Assembly (NCBI RefSeq): GCF_000238395.3
Contig: NZ_CP011026.1
Span: forward strand, 682,001 to 746,000
Direction: 5' to 3'
DNA from: Pseudoalteromonas arctica A 37-1-2
GTDB taxonomy: Bacteria; Pseudomonadota; Gammaproteobacteria; Enterobacterales; Alteromonadaceae
Length of the DNA: 64,000 bases
Position numbers and translations under genes: made by a program. This document shows, piece by piece, positions 8,896 through 18,148 of the stretch (positions within the stretch are counted from its first letter, which is position 1; the number at the start of each line of letters is the position of its first letter). Under the pieces are notes generated by a model. The model worked only from the letters and a program-made list of their open reading frames with translations, had not been told where the DNA came from and did no database searches.

Positions 8896-9085
8896 TTACC
8901 TCACTACCTTTCATAAAAAACTTTAAAGCATAAAAAGCGTTAGTTGAAAATAAACTATCGTTTTTTATGTTTTTCTAAAATCTATTAATAAGTATACCTC
9001 TTTATTTTATCTACCTTTTTTATAAAACCTTCCCAAGACTTTTATATTTTTACCGCTTGTTTTTTATTCACATGTCAATTTTGTA

Positions 9086-9140
9086 TTGACACTAAGATTA
9101 CTTACTACTACATTTGTAACAGTACCACTACAAGCGTAGT
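9086..9140 (+). promoter_or_regulatory. Promoter with two BlaI/MecI-type operators
   Basis: TTGACA at 9086-9091 and TACATT at 9109-9114, 17 bp apart, form a sigma-70 promoter. The -10 box lies inside TACATTTGTA (9109-9118), close to the TACA-TGTA core known for BlaI/MecI operators. A second inverted repeat, ACTAC-AAGC-GTAGT, occupies 9127-9140, just before the start codon at 9154. Binding of the adjacent BlaI-like repressor would block RNA polymerase, giving autoregulation. Confidence 0.75.
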
Positions 9141-9153
9141 AATAGGGGCGACA

Positions 9154-9534
9154 ATGAAACTTAGTGATTTTGAAATGGATATTATGCAGCTGCTCTGGCA
9201 GGAAGAACCCTGTACCGCGAGTCAACTACATAAGGTGCTTTTAGCTGATAAGCAAAAAGATAAAAAAGTAGCCTATACAACAGTTAAAACTATTGTAGAT
9301 AGGTTAGAACACAAAGGAGCGATTGAGCGTTGTGGACATGAAGGGCGAGCTATTGTTTTTAGAACAATAGTTACTCAAGACACATTATCGGAGCAAGCTA
9401 TGCCTAGTTTTATGCAACGATTTTTTAAAGGTAATTCTCGTAGTTTAATTGCCCACTTTATCAAAGAAGAAAAGCTAAATGATGAAGATATAGAATATTT
9501 ACAAACGCTTTTAAAAAATAAGAAGTTAGATTAA
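9154..9534 (+). CDS. BlaI/MecI/CopY-family winged-helix repressor
   Basis: A 126-residue protein with the typical N-terminal winged helix (LSDFEMDIMQLLWQEEPCTASQLHKVL, then AYTTVKTIVDRLEHKGAI) and a C-terminal helical dimerisation segment (SLIAHFIKEEKLNDEDIEYLQTLL). Length matches the family. Such repressors bind as dimers and are inactivated by proteolysis triggered by a BlaR1-type membrane sensor. That sensor is encoded 12 bp downstream, and likely operators overlap its own promoter. The signal and any wider regulon are unknown. No beta-lactamase gene is nearby, so resistance should not be assumed. Confidence 0.92.
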   Translation: MKLSDFEMDIMQLLWQEEPCTASQLHKVLLADKQKDKKVAYTTVKTIVDRLEHKGAIERCGHEGRAIVFRTIVTQDTLSEQAMPSFMQRFFKGNSRSLIAHFIKEEKLNDEDIEYLQTLLKNKKLD

Positions 9535-9545
9535 AGGAGAGGGTA

Positions 9546-11162
9546 ATGACGGATTATTTACTAACTTGCACACTTATTAGCTTATGTATTTTGCTTACAG
9601 TAAAAGGGCTTAAAAATGCCCCAGCACGATTAAACTTTTACATTTTAATGATTGCCTTGGCATGTTGGTTTGTCCCTTGGCAATACTTATCTCAGTTATC
9701 ATTTTTTGAAGGATCAGAACGTTACACATTAAATGTGGCGCAAATTGTTCCCGATATAAAAGTGTTAATACCAGATACCTTACACACAACGACTCCGAAC
9801 ACGCTACTAAGTAAGCAGAGTATGTGGGACTTTGTTCCATCAATGAGTAATATTTTTATTATTTTGCTTGTTAGTGGTTTTGGACTGTTTTTATTACGCG
9901 TGGGCTTATATGTAAAGCTTATAAAAAATTTATACATTAACTCAAAGCCAAGTCCTGAACTTAACCACATTAACAATCAGTATCCAATTAGACTAACAAC
10001 CCATACAGAACCTGCTTTTGCTACCGGGTTAATAAAGCCTGTTATTTGGTTAGAGTCGACGATGACACACCGTAAAGAATTAGATTCAGTCATTCAACAC
10101 GAGGTAACTCATTTACAACAAGGTGATATTTATTGGACGTGGCTTATTTGTTTTATAGAAAGCGTTTTTTGGTGGAATCCTATTTGCTTAAAGTTAACTG
10201 GTTTAGCAAAAGAGCAACTCGAACTTAGCTGTGATGAGTTGTGTATGCAAAAGCTAAAAGGTAAATACCAATTGGATTTAGCCAGTTTATTGCTACAAGA
10301 GCAAAGTGCTAAAAGCTCGCCTAACTTTTTTACCCCCCCACTTTTGAATATTGCTCATTCTAAGAGTTTTAATATTCAGAGGATCAAAATGTTAAACAAG
10401 GAAAAAACAATGAAAAGTAAATATTTGGTTATGGTTGCGGCGGCAATGTCTTTTAGTGCTTTAGCTGCAGCGCAAATTGTAGACGGTAGTTCAGATAACA
10501 AACAGCAAAGTAATAATACGTCTCAGGCTCCTGTTAAAAGTGAAGAATATAAACAACAACTTGCACAGCTTCTAAAAAGCGCTGCTGGGGCAAAAAGTGA
10601 TAACCCTGAACTGTTAAGCCAAGCTGCGCAAGGCATTCAAGATTGGCACTTGAATAGAGACAAACTTACTGGTTTTGAAGAAGCTGAAATCAAACTACAA
10701 AGCTTTAGGCTGCTAAATCACGTTTACTCTAAACTTGAGCAATATGATGACATACTGAGTGCTTACGAAAAATGGTACGAGCCGGGCAGTAACCCGCCTT
10801 ACTTTTTAAAAAATTCACTAGCAACGGCCTATATACAGCTAGGGCGTTATGAGCTTGCTGTTGCAGAGCTTGAAGATTTATCAAAACAGCTTGAAGGGAA
10901 GCTACATGTTGGCTCTGCTGATAACTTAGCACTGGCATACATTTACCTTGCTGATTACGATAAAGCATTAAAAACCCTAGAGCAGGTTGATGCAAAAGAC
11001 AATGTATACGGAAATATCCTTAAATATTATGTTTATGATAAACAAAATAACCGTAAAAAGATGGATGAAATTAAAAGTAAAATTCCAGAAGTATTTGCAG
11101 TTACCCCCGCGTTATTACCACAAAGCGGCGTACCTGGTTCGCAATTGTTGAGATTGCTATAA
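9546..11162 (+). CDS. M56 family (BlaR1-like) membrane metallopeptidase with C-terminal TPR region
   Basis: 538 residues. The N-terminal half has several membrane helices and the zinc motif HEVTH (185-189), with a downstream Glu in ELSCDELC, the gluzincin arrangement of BlaR1/MecR1. A further hydrophobic helix (KYLVMVAAAMSFSALAAA, about 290-310) leads into a C-terminal region of about 220 residues resembling tetratricopeptide repeats (LLNHVYSKLEQYDDILSAYEKWY, ATAYIQLGRYELAVAELEDL, LALAYIYLADYDKALKTLEQV). BlaR1 has a penicillin-binding sensor at this place; here the penicillin-sensor motifs are absent. By topology the TPR region should be periplasmic and may sense a protein or peptide. It probably cleaves or triggers cleavage of the upstream repressor. 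Confidence 0.87.
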   Translation: MTDYLLTCTLISLCILLTVKGLKNAPARLNFYILMIALACWFVPWQYLSQLSFFEGSERYTLNVAQIVPDIKVLIPDTLHTTTPNTLLSKQSMWDFVPSMSNIFIILLVSGFGLFLLRVGLYVKLIKNLYINSKPSPELNHINNQYPIRLTTHTEPAFATGLIKPVIWLESTMTHRKELDSVIQHEVTHLQQGDIYWTWLICFIESVFWWNPICLKLTGLAKEQLELSCDELCMQKLKGKYQLDLASLLLQEQSAKSSPNFFTPPLLNIAHSKSFNIQRIKMLNKEKTMKSKYLVMVAAAMSFSALAAAQIVDGSSDNKQQSNNTSQAPVKSEEYKQQLAQLLKSAAGAKSDNPELLSQAAQGIQDWHLNRDKLTGFEEAEIKLQSFRLLNHVYSKLEQYDDILSAYEKWYEPGSNPPYFLKNSLATAYIQLGRYELAVAELEDLSKQLEGKLHVGSADNLALAYIYLADYDKALKTLEQVDAKDNVYGNILKYYVYDKQNNRKKMDEIKSKIPEVFAVTPALLPQSGVPGSQLLRLL

Positions 11163-11177
11163 GTTTTTAATTACGAT

Positions 11178-11200
11178 GAGGCTCGGAGTATCTGAGCCTC
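11178..11200 (+). terminator. Hairpin terminator after the M56 gene
   Basis: GAGGCTC and GAGCCTC form a 7-bp stem followed by a T-containing tail, about 15 bp after the stop. Confidence 0.6.
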
Positions 11201-11333
11201 TGTTTAATGTTATTGGTACAAATACAGATTTATTCATTAAAATAGGTCTAGGTTATTTAAATCTCTTGGGTAATCGCTTAGTGATAACCTAAATAAAAAT
11301 GGCTAAAAGTAGTGATTTTTCACAATAGTTGGT

Positions 11334-11349
11334 ATGTTACAAGTAACAT
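11334..11349. promoter_or_regulatory. GntR operator upstream of the gluconate repressor
   Basis: ATGTTACAAGTAACAT is a perfect inverted repeat matching the known GntR operator pattern (ATGTTA-N4-TAACAT). It lies 18 bp before the regulator's ATG, implying autoregulation. Confidence 0.85.
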
Positions 11350-11367
11350 TTTATTTAATTGTGTGTG

Positions 11368-12378
11368 ATGAAAAAAAACAAACGTTCTTCTCTTCAAGAT
11401 ATTGCCGATGCGGTTGGTGTAACCAAAATGACGGTGAGTCGTTATTTACGTAATCCCGAAAAAGTATCAGAGTCTACTCGCACTAAAATTAGTGCAGCTA
11501 TTGATACGCTAGGTTACATTGCAAATAAAGCCCCTGATTTACTCTCTAATGCTAAAAGCTACTCTATTGGTGTACTCGTTCCATCGTTAACGAATCACGT
11601 GTTTGCTCAAGTTATAAGAGGTATTGAAGATGTAACAGGGCCTGCAGGGTATCAAACAATGTTGGCCCATTATGGTTACAACCCTGAAATTGAAGAAAAA
11701 CGGGTTGAGTATTTATTGTCGTACCACGTTGATGGTTTAATTTTATCAGAAACCACACACACAGACAGAACGCTAAAAATGATTGAAATGTCAGGCGTAC
11801 CTGTGATTGAAATAATGGATACTCATCACTCTCCTATGCAACAAGCGGTTGGTTTTGATAACGTTAAAGCAGCTTTTGATATGACGACAGCACTTTTAAA
11901 TAAAGGCTATCGCAATATTGTTTATATTGGAGCAAGGCTCGATGTACGAACACGCCTAAAATTTCAAGGTTATTCAGATGCTATGTTAGCTAAAGGCTTT
12001 ACGCCTAAAAGTGTGATGACTGATCAAGCTTCATCTTACAGTTTAGGCGCTGAACTTTTACAAAAAGCGCGTGCCGAATACCCAAATACTGACTGTTTGT
12101 TTTGTACTAATGATGATTTAGCAATTGGGGCTATTTTTGAGTGCCAGCGAAACAATATTTTAGTGCCTAGCCAAATGGGGGTTGTGGGTTTTCATGGTCA
12201 TGATATTGGCCAAGCAATGGTGCCTCAATTAGCAAGTGTGATCACCCCTCGTTATCAGATAGGTAATGTTGCGGGAAGAGAGTTGTTGAGCCGGATTAAT
12301 TCCGATTTGGATACTAGCATGAATTATGAGCAAGTAATTGATACTGGTTATATAGTTCATCTAGGTGAAAGTGTTTAA
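11368..12378 (+). CDS. gntR: LacI-family gluconate utilisation repressor
   Basis: 336 residues. The N-terminal LacI helix-turn-helix and hinge (SLQDIADAVGVTKMTVSRYLRNPEKVS) are followed by a periplasmic-binding-protein-like effector domain. The gluconate role is inferred from the GntR-type operators in front of this gene and between the permease and kinase genes nearby. Gluconate or 6-phosphogluconate would relieve repression. The ATG at 11368 is used because the conserved DNA-binding domain starts there; an upstream TTG adds only three residues. No strong Shine-Dalgarno site is visible, so translation may be weak, as is common for repressors. Confidence 0.88.
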   Translation: MKKNKRSSLQDIADAVGVTKMTVSRYLRNPEKVSESTRTKISAAIDTLGYIANKAPDLLSNAKSYSIGVLVPSLTNHVFAQVIRGIEDVTGPAGYQTMLAHYGYNPEIEEKRVEYLLSYHVDGLILSETTHTDRTLKMIEMSGVPVIEIMDTHHSPMQQAVGFDNVKAAFDMTTALLNKGYRNIVYIGARLDVRTRLKFQGYSDAMLAKGFTPKSVMTDQASSYSLGAELLQKARAEYPNTDCLFCTNDDLAIGAIFECQRNNILVPSQMGVVGFHGHDIGQAMVPQLASVITPRYQIGNVAGRELLSRINSDLDTSMNYEQVIDTGYIVHLGESV

Positions 12379-12417
12379 ATACTCTAATTATATGAGCCTA
12401 ATTACATAAGCTTAATT

Positions 12418-12452
12418 ACCTGAGCCTAAATAACAAAAGGCTCAGGTAATTT
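12418..12452 (+). terminator. Terminator between gntR and the gluconate permease
   Basis: A 10-bp stem (ACCTGAGCCT / AGGCTCAGGT) is followed by AATTTTT. It separates the convergent gntR and permease genes. Confidence 0.8.
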
Positions 12453-12487
12453 TTATGTGTGTGATGATAACTCTACATACTGTAATT

Positions 12488-13831
12488 TTACAAAAACAGA
12501 GAAATAATCATAGCGACAAGTGCGCCAACAGTACCAATAATGGTTTCCATTACTGTCCATGTTTTAAGAGTTTGCATTTCGCTCAAACCGAGATAGCGAC
12601 TCGCTAACCAAAATCCTGAGTCGTTTACATGGGAGAGCACAATAGAGCCCCCACCAATAGCGATAGTGACAGCGGCAAGCTGCGCTCCATCAAGCCCTAA
12701 AGGCTGAAGCATTGGAATAATTAAGCCACACGCTGTAAGCATAGCTACTGTCGCTGAGCCTTGAATAACCCGCACAGCGGCTGATAATACAAAAGCGAGT
12801 ATTACAATCGGTAAGCCTGAGCCAGCTAAGTAATTACCCAGTGCCGTACCTACTCCTGAATCAACTAATACTTGTTTAAATACCCCACCGGCACCAGTGA
12901 CAAGAATAATAATTCCCGCAGGTTGTAAGGCACTACCACAAATTTCCATGATTCTAGCATTAGGGACACCGCGCCTTGCGCCGAGCAAATAAAATGCCAT
13001 TAGGCAGGCAACTAAAATTGCAGTAAATGGATGACCTATAAAGGCTAACCAATTATATAAATCAGAGTCTTTTTCAACAAAGCGACTACCAATAGTATTT
13101 AAACTAATCATAATTAATGGCAAAGCAATCAAACCTAATGCTAATCCAAAACTAGGTGTGCCTTTACCCACTCTTTGGTTATCGTCGATTTGTTCGTGCT
13201 GTGGGAGTTCTACATGAATAGATTTAGAAATAATAGAGCCCCAAATTGGACCTCCTATAATCATTGCCGGTATGGCAGCAATAAGGCCAAATAAAATCAT
13301 ATAACCATAGTCAGCGCCTAATTGAGAGGCAACCAAAATCGGCCCTGGCGCAGGAATAAGAAACGCCTGACAAGACGCTATTCCAGCAAGTAGCCCAATA
13401 CCAATTTTAACAACGCTGCCACCGCCTTTTCTTACCACTGCAAAAACAATACCGATTAAAAGTACGACGGCTACATCAAAAAACAGGGGGAGGGCACAAA
13501 TAAAGCCCGTAAAGGTAAGCGCCCAATTAGCGTTTTTTTCTCCAAAACGGTGTAAAAGTGTGTGGGCAATACGATCCAGCGCACCGGTTTCTTCCATTAC
13601 TTTGCCAAACATGGCGCCTAAAGCGACCACAACCGCTACAAAGCCTAGTGTTCCGGCCATTCCTTTTTGAATTGTAGCGGCAATTATTTCAGGGCTCATT
13701 CCTGAGAATAATCCTGCAATCATAGAAACAAGGATTAAAGAGACGACAGCATGTAGTCGTACTTTCATTACTAAGAAAAGCAATAAAAATATGGAGCCTG
13801 CCGCTGTTAGTATTAATGATAAATCTGACAT
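12488..13831 (-). CDS. gntT: GntP-family gluconate:H+ symporter
   Basis: 447 residues with about twelve hydrophobic helices and the GntP-family sequences ALPLFFDVAVVLLIGI, LIPAPGPILVASQLGADYG and GGGSIVLSHVNDSGFW. It should import gluconate or a related aldonate across the inner membrane. The divergent gluconokinase gene and the double GntR operator in the shared promoter support gluconate as substrate. The gntT symbol denotes the family; paralogs such as gntU or gntP cannot be excluded from sequence. Confidence 0.88.
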   Translation of the reverse strand: MSDLSLILTAAGSIFLLLFLVMKVRLHAVVSLILVSMIAGLFSGMSPEIIAATIQKGMAGTLGFVAVVVALGAMFGKVMEETGALDRIAHTLLHRFGEKNANWALTFTGFICALPLFFDVAVVLLIGIVFAVVRKGGGSVVKIGIGLLAGIASCQAFLIPAPGPILVASQLGADYGYMILFGLIAAIPAMIIGGPIWGSIISKSIHVELPQHEQIDDNQRVGKGTPSFGLALGLIALPLIMISLNTIGSRFVEKDSDLYNWLAFIGHPFTAILVACLMAFYLLGARRGVPNARIMEICGSALQPAGIIILVTGAGGVFKQVLVDSGVGTALGNYLAGSGLPIVILAFVLSAAVRVIQGSATVAMLTACGLIIPMLQPLGLDGAQLAAVTIAIGGGSIVLSHVNDSGFWLASRYLGLSEMQTLKTWTVMETIIGTVGALVAMIISLFL

Positions 13832-13896
13832 TTTTCCCTACTTATATTCAGTGTGAATTATGATGTTTAGTGTGTGTTTAACTTCACTTTCGCATT

Positions 13897-13925
13897 TGTT
13901 ACGGGTAACATGTTACCCGTAACTC
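13897..13925. promoter_or_regulatory. Double GntR operator in the divergent permease/kinase promoter
   Basis: Two GntR sites abut: TGTTACGGGTAACA at 13897-13910 and ATGTTACCCGTAAC at 13910-13923. Together they form a perfect 26-bp palindrome (13898-13923). Placement between two divergent genes would allow one repressor complex to control both. Confidence 0.88.
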
Positions 13926-13981
13926 AATATAATATATACATTGAAAATAATTAATTATTAAATTAAGGCGAGGGTAAATAC

Positions 13982-14515
13982 ATGAGTAACACAAATGTAG
14001 GTCGTGTTTATATTGTAATGGGGGTTTCAAGCACAGGAAAGTCAAGTGTGGGTGATGCATTAGCAAAGCGCATTGGCGCTAAATTTATCGACGGAGACGA
14101 CTTACATCCCAAGGCTAATATATTAAAAATGTCATCTGGGCAGCCTTTAAACGATTCTGATCGTGTGCCTTGGCTAGAAAGAATACGTGATGCTGCATTT
14201 AGCATTGAAAAGAAAAATGAAATTGCGGTAATAGTCTGCTCTGCATTAAAAAAGAAATACCGAGAACAAATATGTGACGGAAATATAGGCATTACCTTTT
14301 TACATCTTTATGGTGATTTTGAACTGGTTAAAAGCCGTATGCAGGACAGAAAAGGGCATTTTATGCCTGTTGATTTACTCAAAAGCCAATTTGAAACGCT
14401 AGAAGTTCCAAAAGAAGATGAGCCCAATGTTATAAATATAGATATTAATAACTCATTTGAGCAAGTAGTCGAAAGTTGTATTAGCGCAACTAAAATGAAT
14501 AGCCACAACAAGTAA
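13982..14515 (+). CDS. gntK: Gluconokinase
   Basis: 177 residues, the size of GntK-type kinases. The Walker A loop GVSSTGKSSVG is at the N terminus, followed by the family segments FIDGDDLHP, SGQPLNDSDRVPWL, CSALKKKYREQI and GHFMPVDLLKSQFETLE. It phosphorylates gluconate to 6-phosphogluconate with ATP in the cytoplasm, feeding the Entner-Doudoroff or pentose phosphate route. It is divergent from the permease and under the same operators. No edd/eda genes lie in the window. Confidence 0.93.
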   Translation: MSNTNVGRVYIVMGVSSTGKSSVGDALAKRIGAKFIDGDDLHPKANILKMSSGQPLNDSDRVPWLERIRDAAFSIEKKNEIAVIVCSALKKKYREQICDGNIGITFLHLYGDFELVKSRMQDRKGHFMPVDLLKSQFETLEVPKEDEPNVINIDINNSFEQVVESCISATKMNSHNK

Positions 14516-14569
14516 AAAGTTTTTAGTTAATCAGTTAACTGTTACTTCTAACATCAGGGGCTTTATTTG

Positions 14570-14758
14570 TTATGAGTTAGCATCTGCTCGTGGTGTTTCT
14601 AAAATCGCTTTTTTTTCATCTTCAGATAATATTATCCAATCAAAAATTTCTTCGTTGGTACGCCCACAACCGGTGCAGTAACCGCTGCGCCTTTCGCATA
14701 TTCCTAGGCAATCAGTTTTAAATTTAGATGGTTTTTTGTTTTGATTTAATTGGCGCAT
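14570..14758 (-). CDS. DUF1289 family small cysteine-rich protein
   Basis: 62 residues with the DUF1289 cysteine pattern: CLGICERRSGYCTGCGRTNEEI then WIILSEDEKKAIL. The four cysteines probably bind a metal; function is unknown in the family. It follows the lipoprotein gene with a two-base gap, so the pair is likely one transcript. Confidence 0.85.
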   Translation of the reverse strand: MRQLNQNKKPSKFKTDCLGICERRSGYCTGCGRTNEEIFDWIILSEDEKKAILETPRADANS

Positions 14759-14760
14759 TA

Positions 14761-15315
14761 TTAAAGTCCTAACGGTGGAGCAATTTCAAAGCGAGTAGAA
14801 AACCCATTACCTTCTTGATTAGTAGAAAGTGTAATTACTGGGGTTTTAGTATCAAGTACAAAGGTGCTGTAAATTGAATTTGCTGTTTCTTTTTGGCTTT
14901 CAAACCAACCTGTTTTGGTTAAGCATTGGCGTAATTGCTTAGCCAGTTTTTGATGAGACTTTACGGTTTGCGTTTGTGTATTAACAGGTGTTTGGCATTG
15001 GTAGCTTGCTTGCTCTGACTTATTTAAAGTAACCGTACAGCTTGCTCCAATAATATGAGTATTAGTACGCCATTGATTAGTAAACTGGTTATTTACTTTA
15101 TCTGTTTTGATTAAATTAAAACCAGACTCATAACCATTTATTAGGTTATTTATGGTGCTGCATTCATCGAGTGTTACTGTGGTTTTTACAGACTGATTCG
15201 TTGTAGTAGTGGCTGCTGTAGTTGTAGTCTGATTAGTTTTGCTGGTACAGCCCGCTAAAATAAACGCGACAACTAAAATAAATGCGACAATAGAAGGAGT
15301 AATATAGTTTTTCAT
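14761..15315 (-). CDS. Predicted lipoprotein of unknown function
   Basis: 184 residues with a hydrophobic signal sequence and lipobox (FILAGC) placing lipidation at about Cys22. A Thr-rich linker (TTTTAATTTTNQS) follows, then a globular region with two or three cysteines (DECSTIN, GASCTV, YQCQTP, LRQCLTK). The Asp/Ser context of the lipobox suggests an envelope lipoprotein but does not fix the membrane. No known domain is recognised. It is transcribed toward the DUF1289 gene. Confidence 0.75.
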   Translation of the reverse strand: MKNYITPSIVAFILVVAFILAGCTSKTNQTTTTAATTTTNQSVKTTVTLDECSTINNLINGYESGFNLIKTDKVNNQFTNQWRTNTHIIGASCTVTLNKSEQASYQCQTPVNTQTQTVKSHQKLAKQLRQCLTKTGWFESQKETANSIYSTFVLDTKTPVITLSTNQEGNGFSTRFEIAPPLGL

Positions 15316-15370
15316 AGTTCACAGTAACCGATTAATTTAGCCACGCACTATATCACACGTGATTTACTGT

Positions 15371-15402
15371 AAAAATAAAAAGGCCCATATAAATATGAGC
15401 CT
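15371..15402 (-). terminator. Terminator at the end of the his operon
   Basis: On the minus strand a 10-bp stem (AGGCTCATAT / ATATGGGCCT, one G-U pair) is followed by TTTTTATTTTT, about 20 bp after the hisIE stop. Confidence 0.8.
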
Positions 15403-15423
15403 GCTTGTTAGTCACAACTAATG

Positions 15424-16038
15424 CTATTTATGGCGACCTTGCAAGCATTTAACTACATCTTCAAGGGCTAAGCCTTGGCGTTGTAGCAATACGGTAAGGT
15501 GATAAATTAAATCAGCAGACTCGTTTGTTAGCTCATCGTTATCGTGTTTCATAGCGGCAAGGGCAACTTCTACGCCTTCTTCACCTACTTTTTGACAACT
15601 ACGGCTTAAGTCTTTTGCAAATAATGACGCTGTGTAGCTTTTTTCAGGGTCGTCATTTTTACGTGCAACAATCACATCTTCTAACTGTGCTAAAAAGCTT
15701 AAACTTGGTTTTGCTTCATCACCAAAACAGCTTTGTGTGCCTAAGTGGCACGTTGGGCCTTCTGGGTTGGCAAGTACTAAAATTGAATCGTAGTCACAAT
15801 CGGTATGCACAGATACTACGTTTAAGTAGTTTTCTGATGACTCACCTTTAGTCCATAAACGCGATTTTGAACGCGAGTAAAACGTCACTTTATTACTCTC
15901 AAGCGTAACAGCGAGTGCTTCGCTGTTCATAAAGCCTTGCATTAAAATAACACCAGAGCGGGCATCTTGAATAATAGCAGGGATCATTTCACTTTTAGCG
16001 AAATCGACTTGAGCTTGGTTTTGTTGTGTTACTTGCAT
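15424..16038 (-). CDS. hisI: Bifunctional phosphoribosyl-AMP cyclohydrolase / phosphoribosyl-ATP pyrophosphatase
   Basis: 204 residues. The N-terminal HisI half includes [40 protein letters not shown] and the zinc cysteines. The C-terminal HisE half has [32 protein letters not shown]. It catalyses steps 2 and 3 of histidine synthesis. It is the last gene of the operon and overlaps the end of hisF by ten bases. The fused form is usual in enterobacteria and relatives. Confidence 0.96.
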   Translation of the reverse strand: MQVTQQNQAQVDFAKSEMIPAIIQDARSGVILMQGFMNSEALAVTLESNKVTFYSRSKSRLWTKGESSENYLNVVSVHTDCDYDSILVLANPEGPTCHLGTQSCFGDEAKPSLSFLAQLEDVIVARKNDDPEKSYTASLFAKDLSRSCQKVGEEGVEVALAAMKHDNDELTNESADLIYHLTVLLQRQGLALEDVVKCLQGRHK

Positions 16039-16808
16039 AATCTTGCTGCCACTTGGTTATCGGTTAAAAATTGTTTTAGTTCGCCAATGTTAATCACATT
16101 TTTATGAAAAACGCTGGCGGCTAATGCACCATCTACTTTGCTTTGTTTAAATACATCAACAAAATCTTGCATTGATCCCGCACCACCAGAGGCGATTAAA
16201 GGAATGTTACATAGCTCGCGAATTTTACTTAACTGCTCGTTGTCGTAACCGTTACGAACGCCATCTTGGTTCATACAGTTTAATACAATTTCGCCTGCGC
16301 CTAGGTCTTGTACGCGTTTAACCCATTCTTGTGTTTTATAACGTGTACGGCTTGATGCATTAGGATCGCCAGTTAATTGGTAAACTAAATATTCACCAGT
16401 TGTTTCATCAAAAAAGCTGTCTATGCCGACTACAACACATTGCTTGCCAAACTCATCGTGTAATTCTTTAATAAGTTCAGGGCGCGCAATAGCAGGGCTG
16501 TTAATGCTTATTTTGTCAGCACCGCGCTCTAAAACACGCGCTGCATCAGCTACTGACTTAATACCGCCGGCTACACAAAATGGAATATCGATATTGCGTG
16601 CAATACTTTCTACCCAGTTTACATCAAGTAGGCGTTTTTCAACGCTTGCACTGATTTCGTAAAAAACCAGTTCATCGGCGCCAGCTTCGCTGTAGGCTTT
16701 AGCCATTGTCAAAATGTCGCCAACAACTTCATGACCTTTAAACTTAACACCTTTAACTACTTGGCTGTCTTTAACGTCTAAGCATGGAATTATGCGTTTT
16801 GATAACAT
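16029..16808 (-). CDS. hisF: Imidazole glycerol phosphate synthase, cyclase subunit
   Basis: 259 residues, a (beta/alpha)8 barrel. Landmarks are the start [14 protein letters not shown] with catalytic Asp11 region, [26 protein letters not shown], and [18 protein letters not shown] containing the second catalytic Asp. With HisH it makes imidazole glycerol phosphate and AICAR from PRFAR and the glutamine-derived ammonia. It overlaps both neighbouring his genes. Confidence 0.97.
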   Translation of the reverse strand: MLSKRIIPCLDVKDSQVVKGVKFKGHEVVGDILTMAKAYSEAGADELVFYEISASVEKRLLDVNWVESIARNIDIPFCVAGGIKSVADAARVLERGADKISINSPAIARPELIKELHDEFGKQCVVVGIDSFFDETTGEYLVYQLTGDPNASSRTRYKTQEWVKRVQDLGAGEIVLNCMNQDGVRNGYDNEQLSKIRELCNIPLIASGGAGSMQDFVDVFKQSKVDGALAASVFHKNVINIGELKQFLTDNQVAARLCK

Positions 16809-17524
16809 GCCAATGCCTCCTCAACGCTAAATGCGCCATCAAGCAGAGATTTGCCTAAAATAACGCCGCCAACACCTAGCTCTTTAAGCTTTTTAATGTC
16901 GTCAAGTGAGCTTACGCCCCCTGAGGCTTGCACCTTAATTGTGCTGTTGTGGCGAGTTAGATCTTCGTAAAGCTCAAACGATGGACCCGTCATGGTGCCA
17001 TCTTTACTGATGTCCGTGCATAAAAAGTCAATAACACCTAAGCCCACGTAAAAATCTACCAGCTCAAGTAAACCAAATTCAGATTCACTTAACCAACCGT
17101 GTGTAGCAGGTGCCCAGCCCGTGGCTGTTTTATTTACATCAAGGGCAATTACAAAGTGTTCTGCGCCAAATTGTTCAATCCAGGCTTTTACTTGTTCGCG
17201 TTTTTCTACTGCCATTGAACCAATAACAACTTGGTTTGCACCGGCTTTTAGCCAATCACTTACATCTTGCTCTGAGCGAATACCGCCGCCCACTTGGTAA
17301 GGTACGTTAAGTGCTTTGGTTGCAGCTTGAATATGTTTCCACTGTTTTTTACTTGGATCGCGTGCACCTTCTAAATCTACAAGGTGTAGTTTACCTGCGC
17401 CGCTGTCGGCGTACTCTTTTAAACGCGCGCCAAGTTCGAAAGGGTAAAACTGTGCTGTGTCGTATTTACCTTGGTACAAGCGCACAATTTGATTTTGTAA
17501 TACGTCTAATGCTGGAATAATCAC
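16790..17524 (-). CDS. hisA: ProFAR isomerase
   Basis: 244 residues, homologous to His[23 protein letters not shown] carries the catalytic Asp; [29 protein letters not shown] and [20 protein letters not shown] carry the phosphate site and the second catalytic Asp. It performs the Amadori isomerisation of ProFAR to PRFAR. It overlaps hisF by 19 bases. Confidence 0.96.
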   Translation of the reverse strand: MIIPALDVLQNQIVRLYQGKYDTAQFYPFELGARLKEYADSGAGKLHLVDLEGARDPSKKQWKHIQAATKALNVPYQVGGGIRSEQDVSDWLKAGANQVVIGSMAVEKREQVKAWIEQFGAEHFVIALDVNKTATGWAPATHGWLSESEFGLLELVDFYVGLGVIDFLCTDISKDGTMTGPSFELYEDLTRHNSTIKVQASGGVSSLDDIKKLKELGVGGVILGKSLLDGAFSVEEALACYQNA

Positions 17525-17557
17525 AAATAATCTCTTTTTTGTTAGTTAATGGTCAGC

Positions 17558-18148
17558 TTACAACTGCCAATCAACAAAATTTTGTAATAAACGTGCGCCA
17601 ACTTTCGCGCTACGCTCTGGGTGAAATTGCATGCCAGCGTAATTGTCTTTAGCAACAATGGCTGAAAAGGTTTGACCGTACTCGCCGCTCACGAGTGTGG
17701 CTTCGTTTACGGTGTGCGCAAAGCTGTGAACAAAGTACACTTGCTCATCAAGCGTTAGCCCTTTAGTTAATGCATGCTCTTTGTTAACGCTTAAGTTATT
17801 CCAACCCATATGCGGCGACGTTAAATTGCCTACATCAAGCGCTTTTACTTGCCCTGGTATTTTACCTAGGCACTGTACGTTACCTTCTTCGGTGCTTTCG
17901 CACAGTAGCTGCATGCCTAAACAAATCCCCATAAGCGGGCGCTGGTATTCATTTATAGCTTGTTGCCAGCCGTTATCTACTAGGCGTTTCATAGCAACTG
18001 ATGCGTGACCTACACCTGGCAATATAGCGCGCTCAAAACCCGCTAATTGCTCTGGTGAAGTAATTACTGTTGGTGTTTGCCCTAAGCGTTCAAACGCAAA
18101 ACGTACTGAATTTATATTGGCACAACCGGTATTAATTATGGCAATCAT
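17558..18148 (-). CDS. hisH: Imidazole glycerol phosphate synthase, glutamine amidotransferase subunit
   Basis: A class I glutamine amidotransferase with the nucleophile Cys in PLMGICLGMQLLCE and the His/Glu pair in AGMQFHPERS. It supplies ammonia to HisF. ATG at 18148 is preferred over 18154 because it forms an ATGA overlap with the hisB stop and sits about six bases from AAGGGA. Glutaminase activity is expected only in complex with HisF. Confidence 0.96.
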   Translation of the reverse strand: MIAIINTGCANINSVRFAFERLGQTPTVITSPEQLAGFERAILPGVGHASVAMKRLVDNGWQQAINEYQRPLMGICLGMQLLCESTEEGNVQCLGKIPGQVKALDVGNLTSPHMGWNNLSVNKEHALTKGLTLDEQVYFVHSFAHTVNEATLVSGEYGQTFSAIVAKDNYAGMQFHPERSAKVGARLLQNFVDWQL

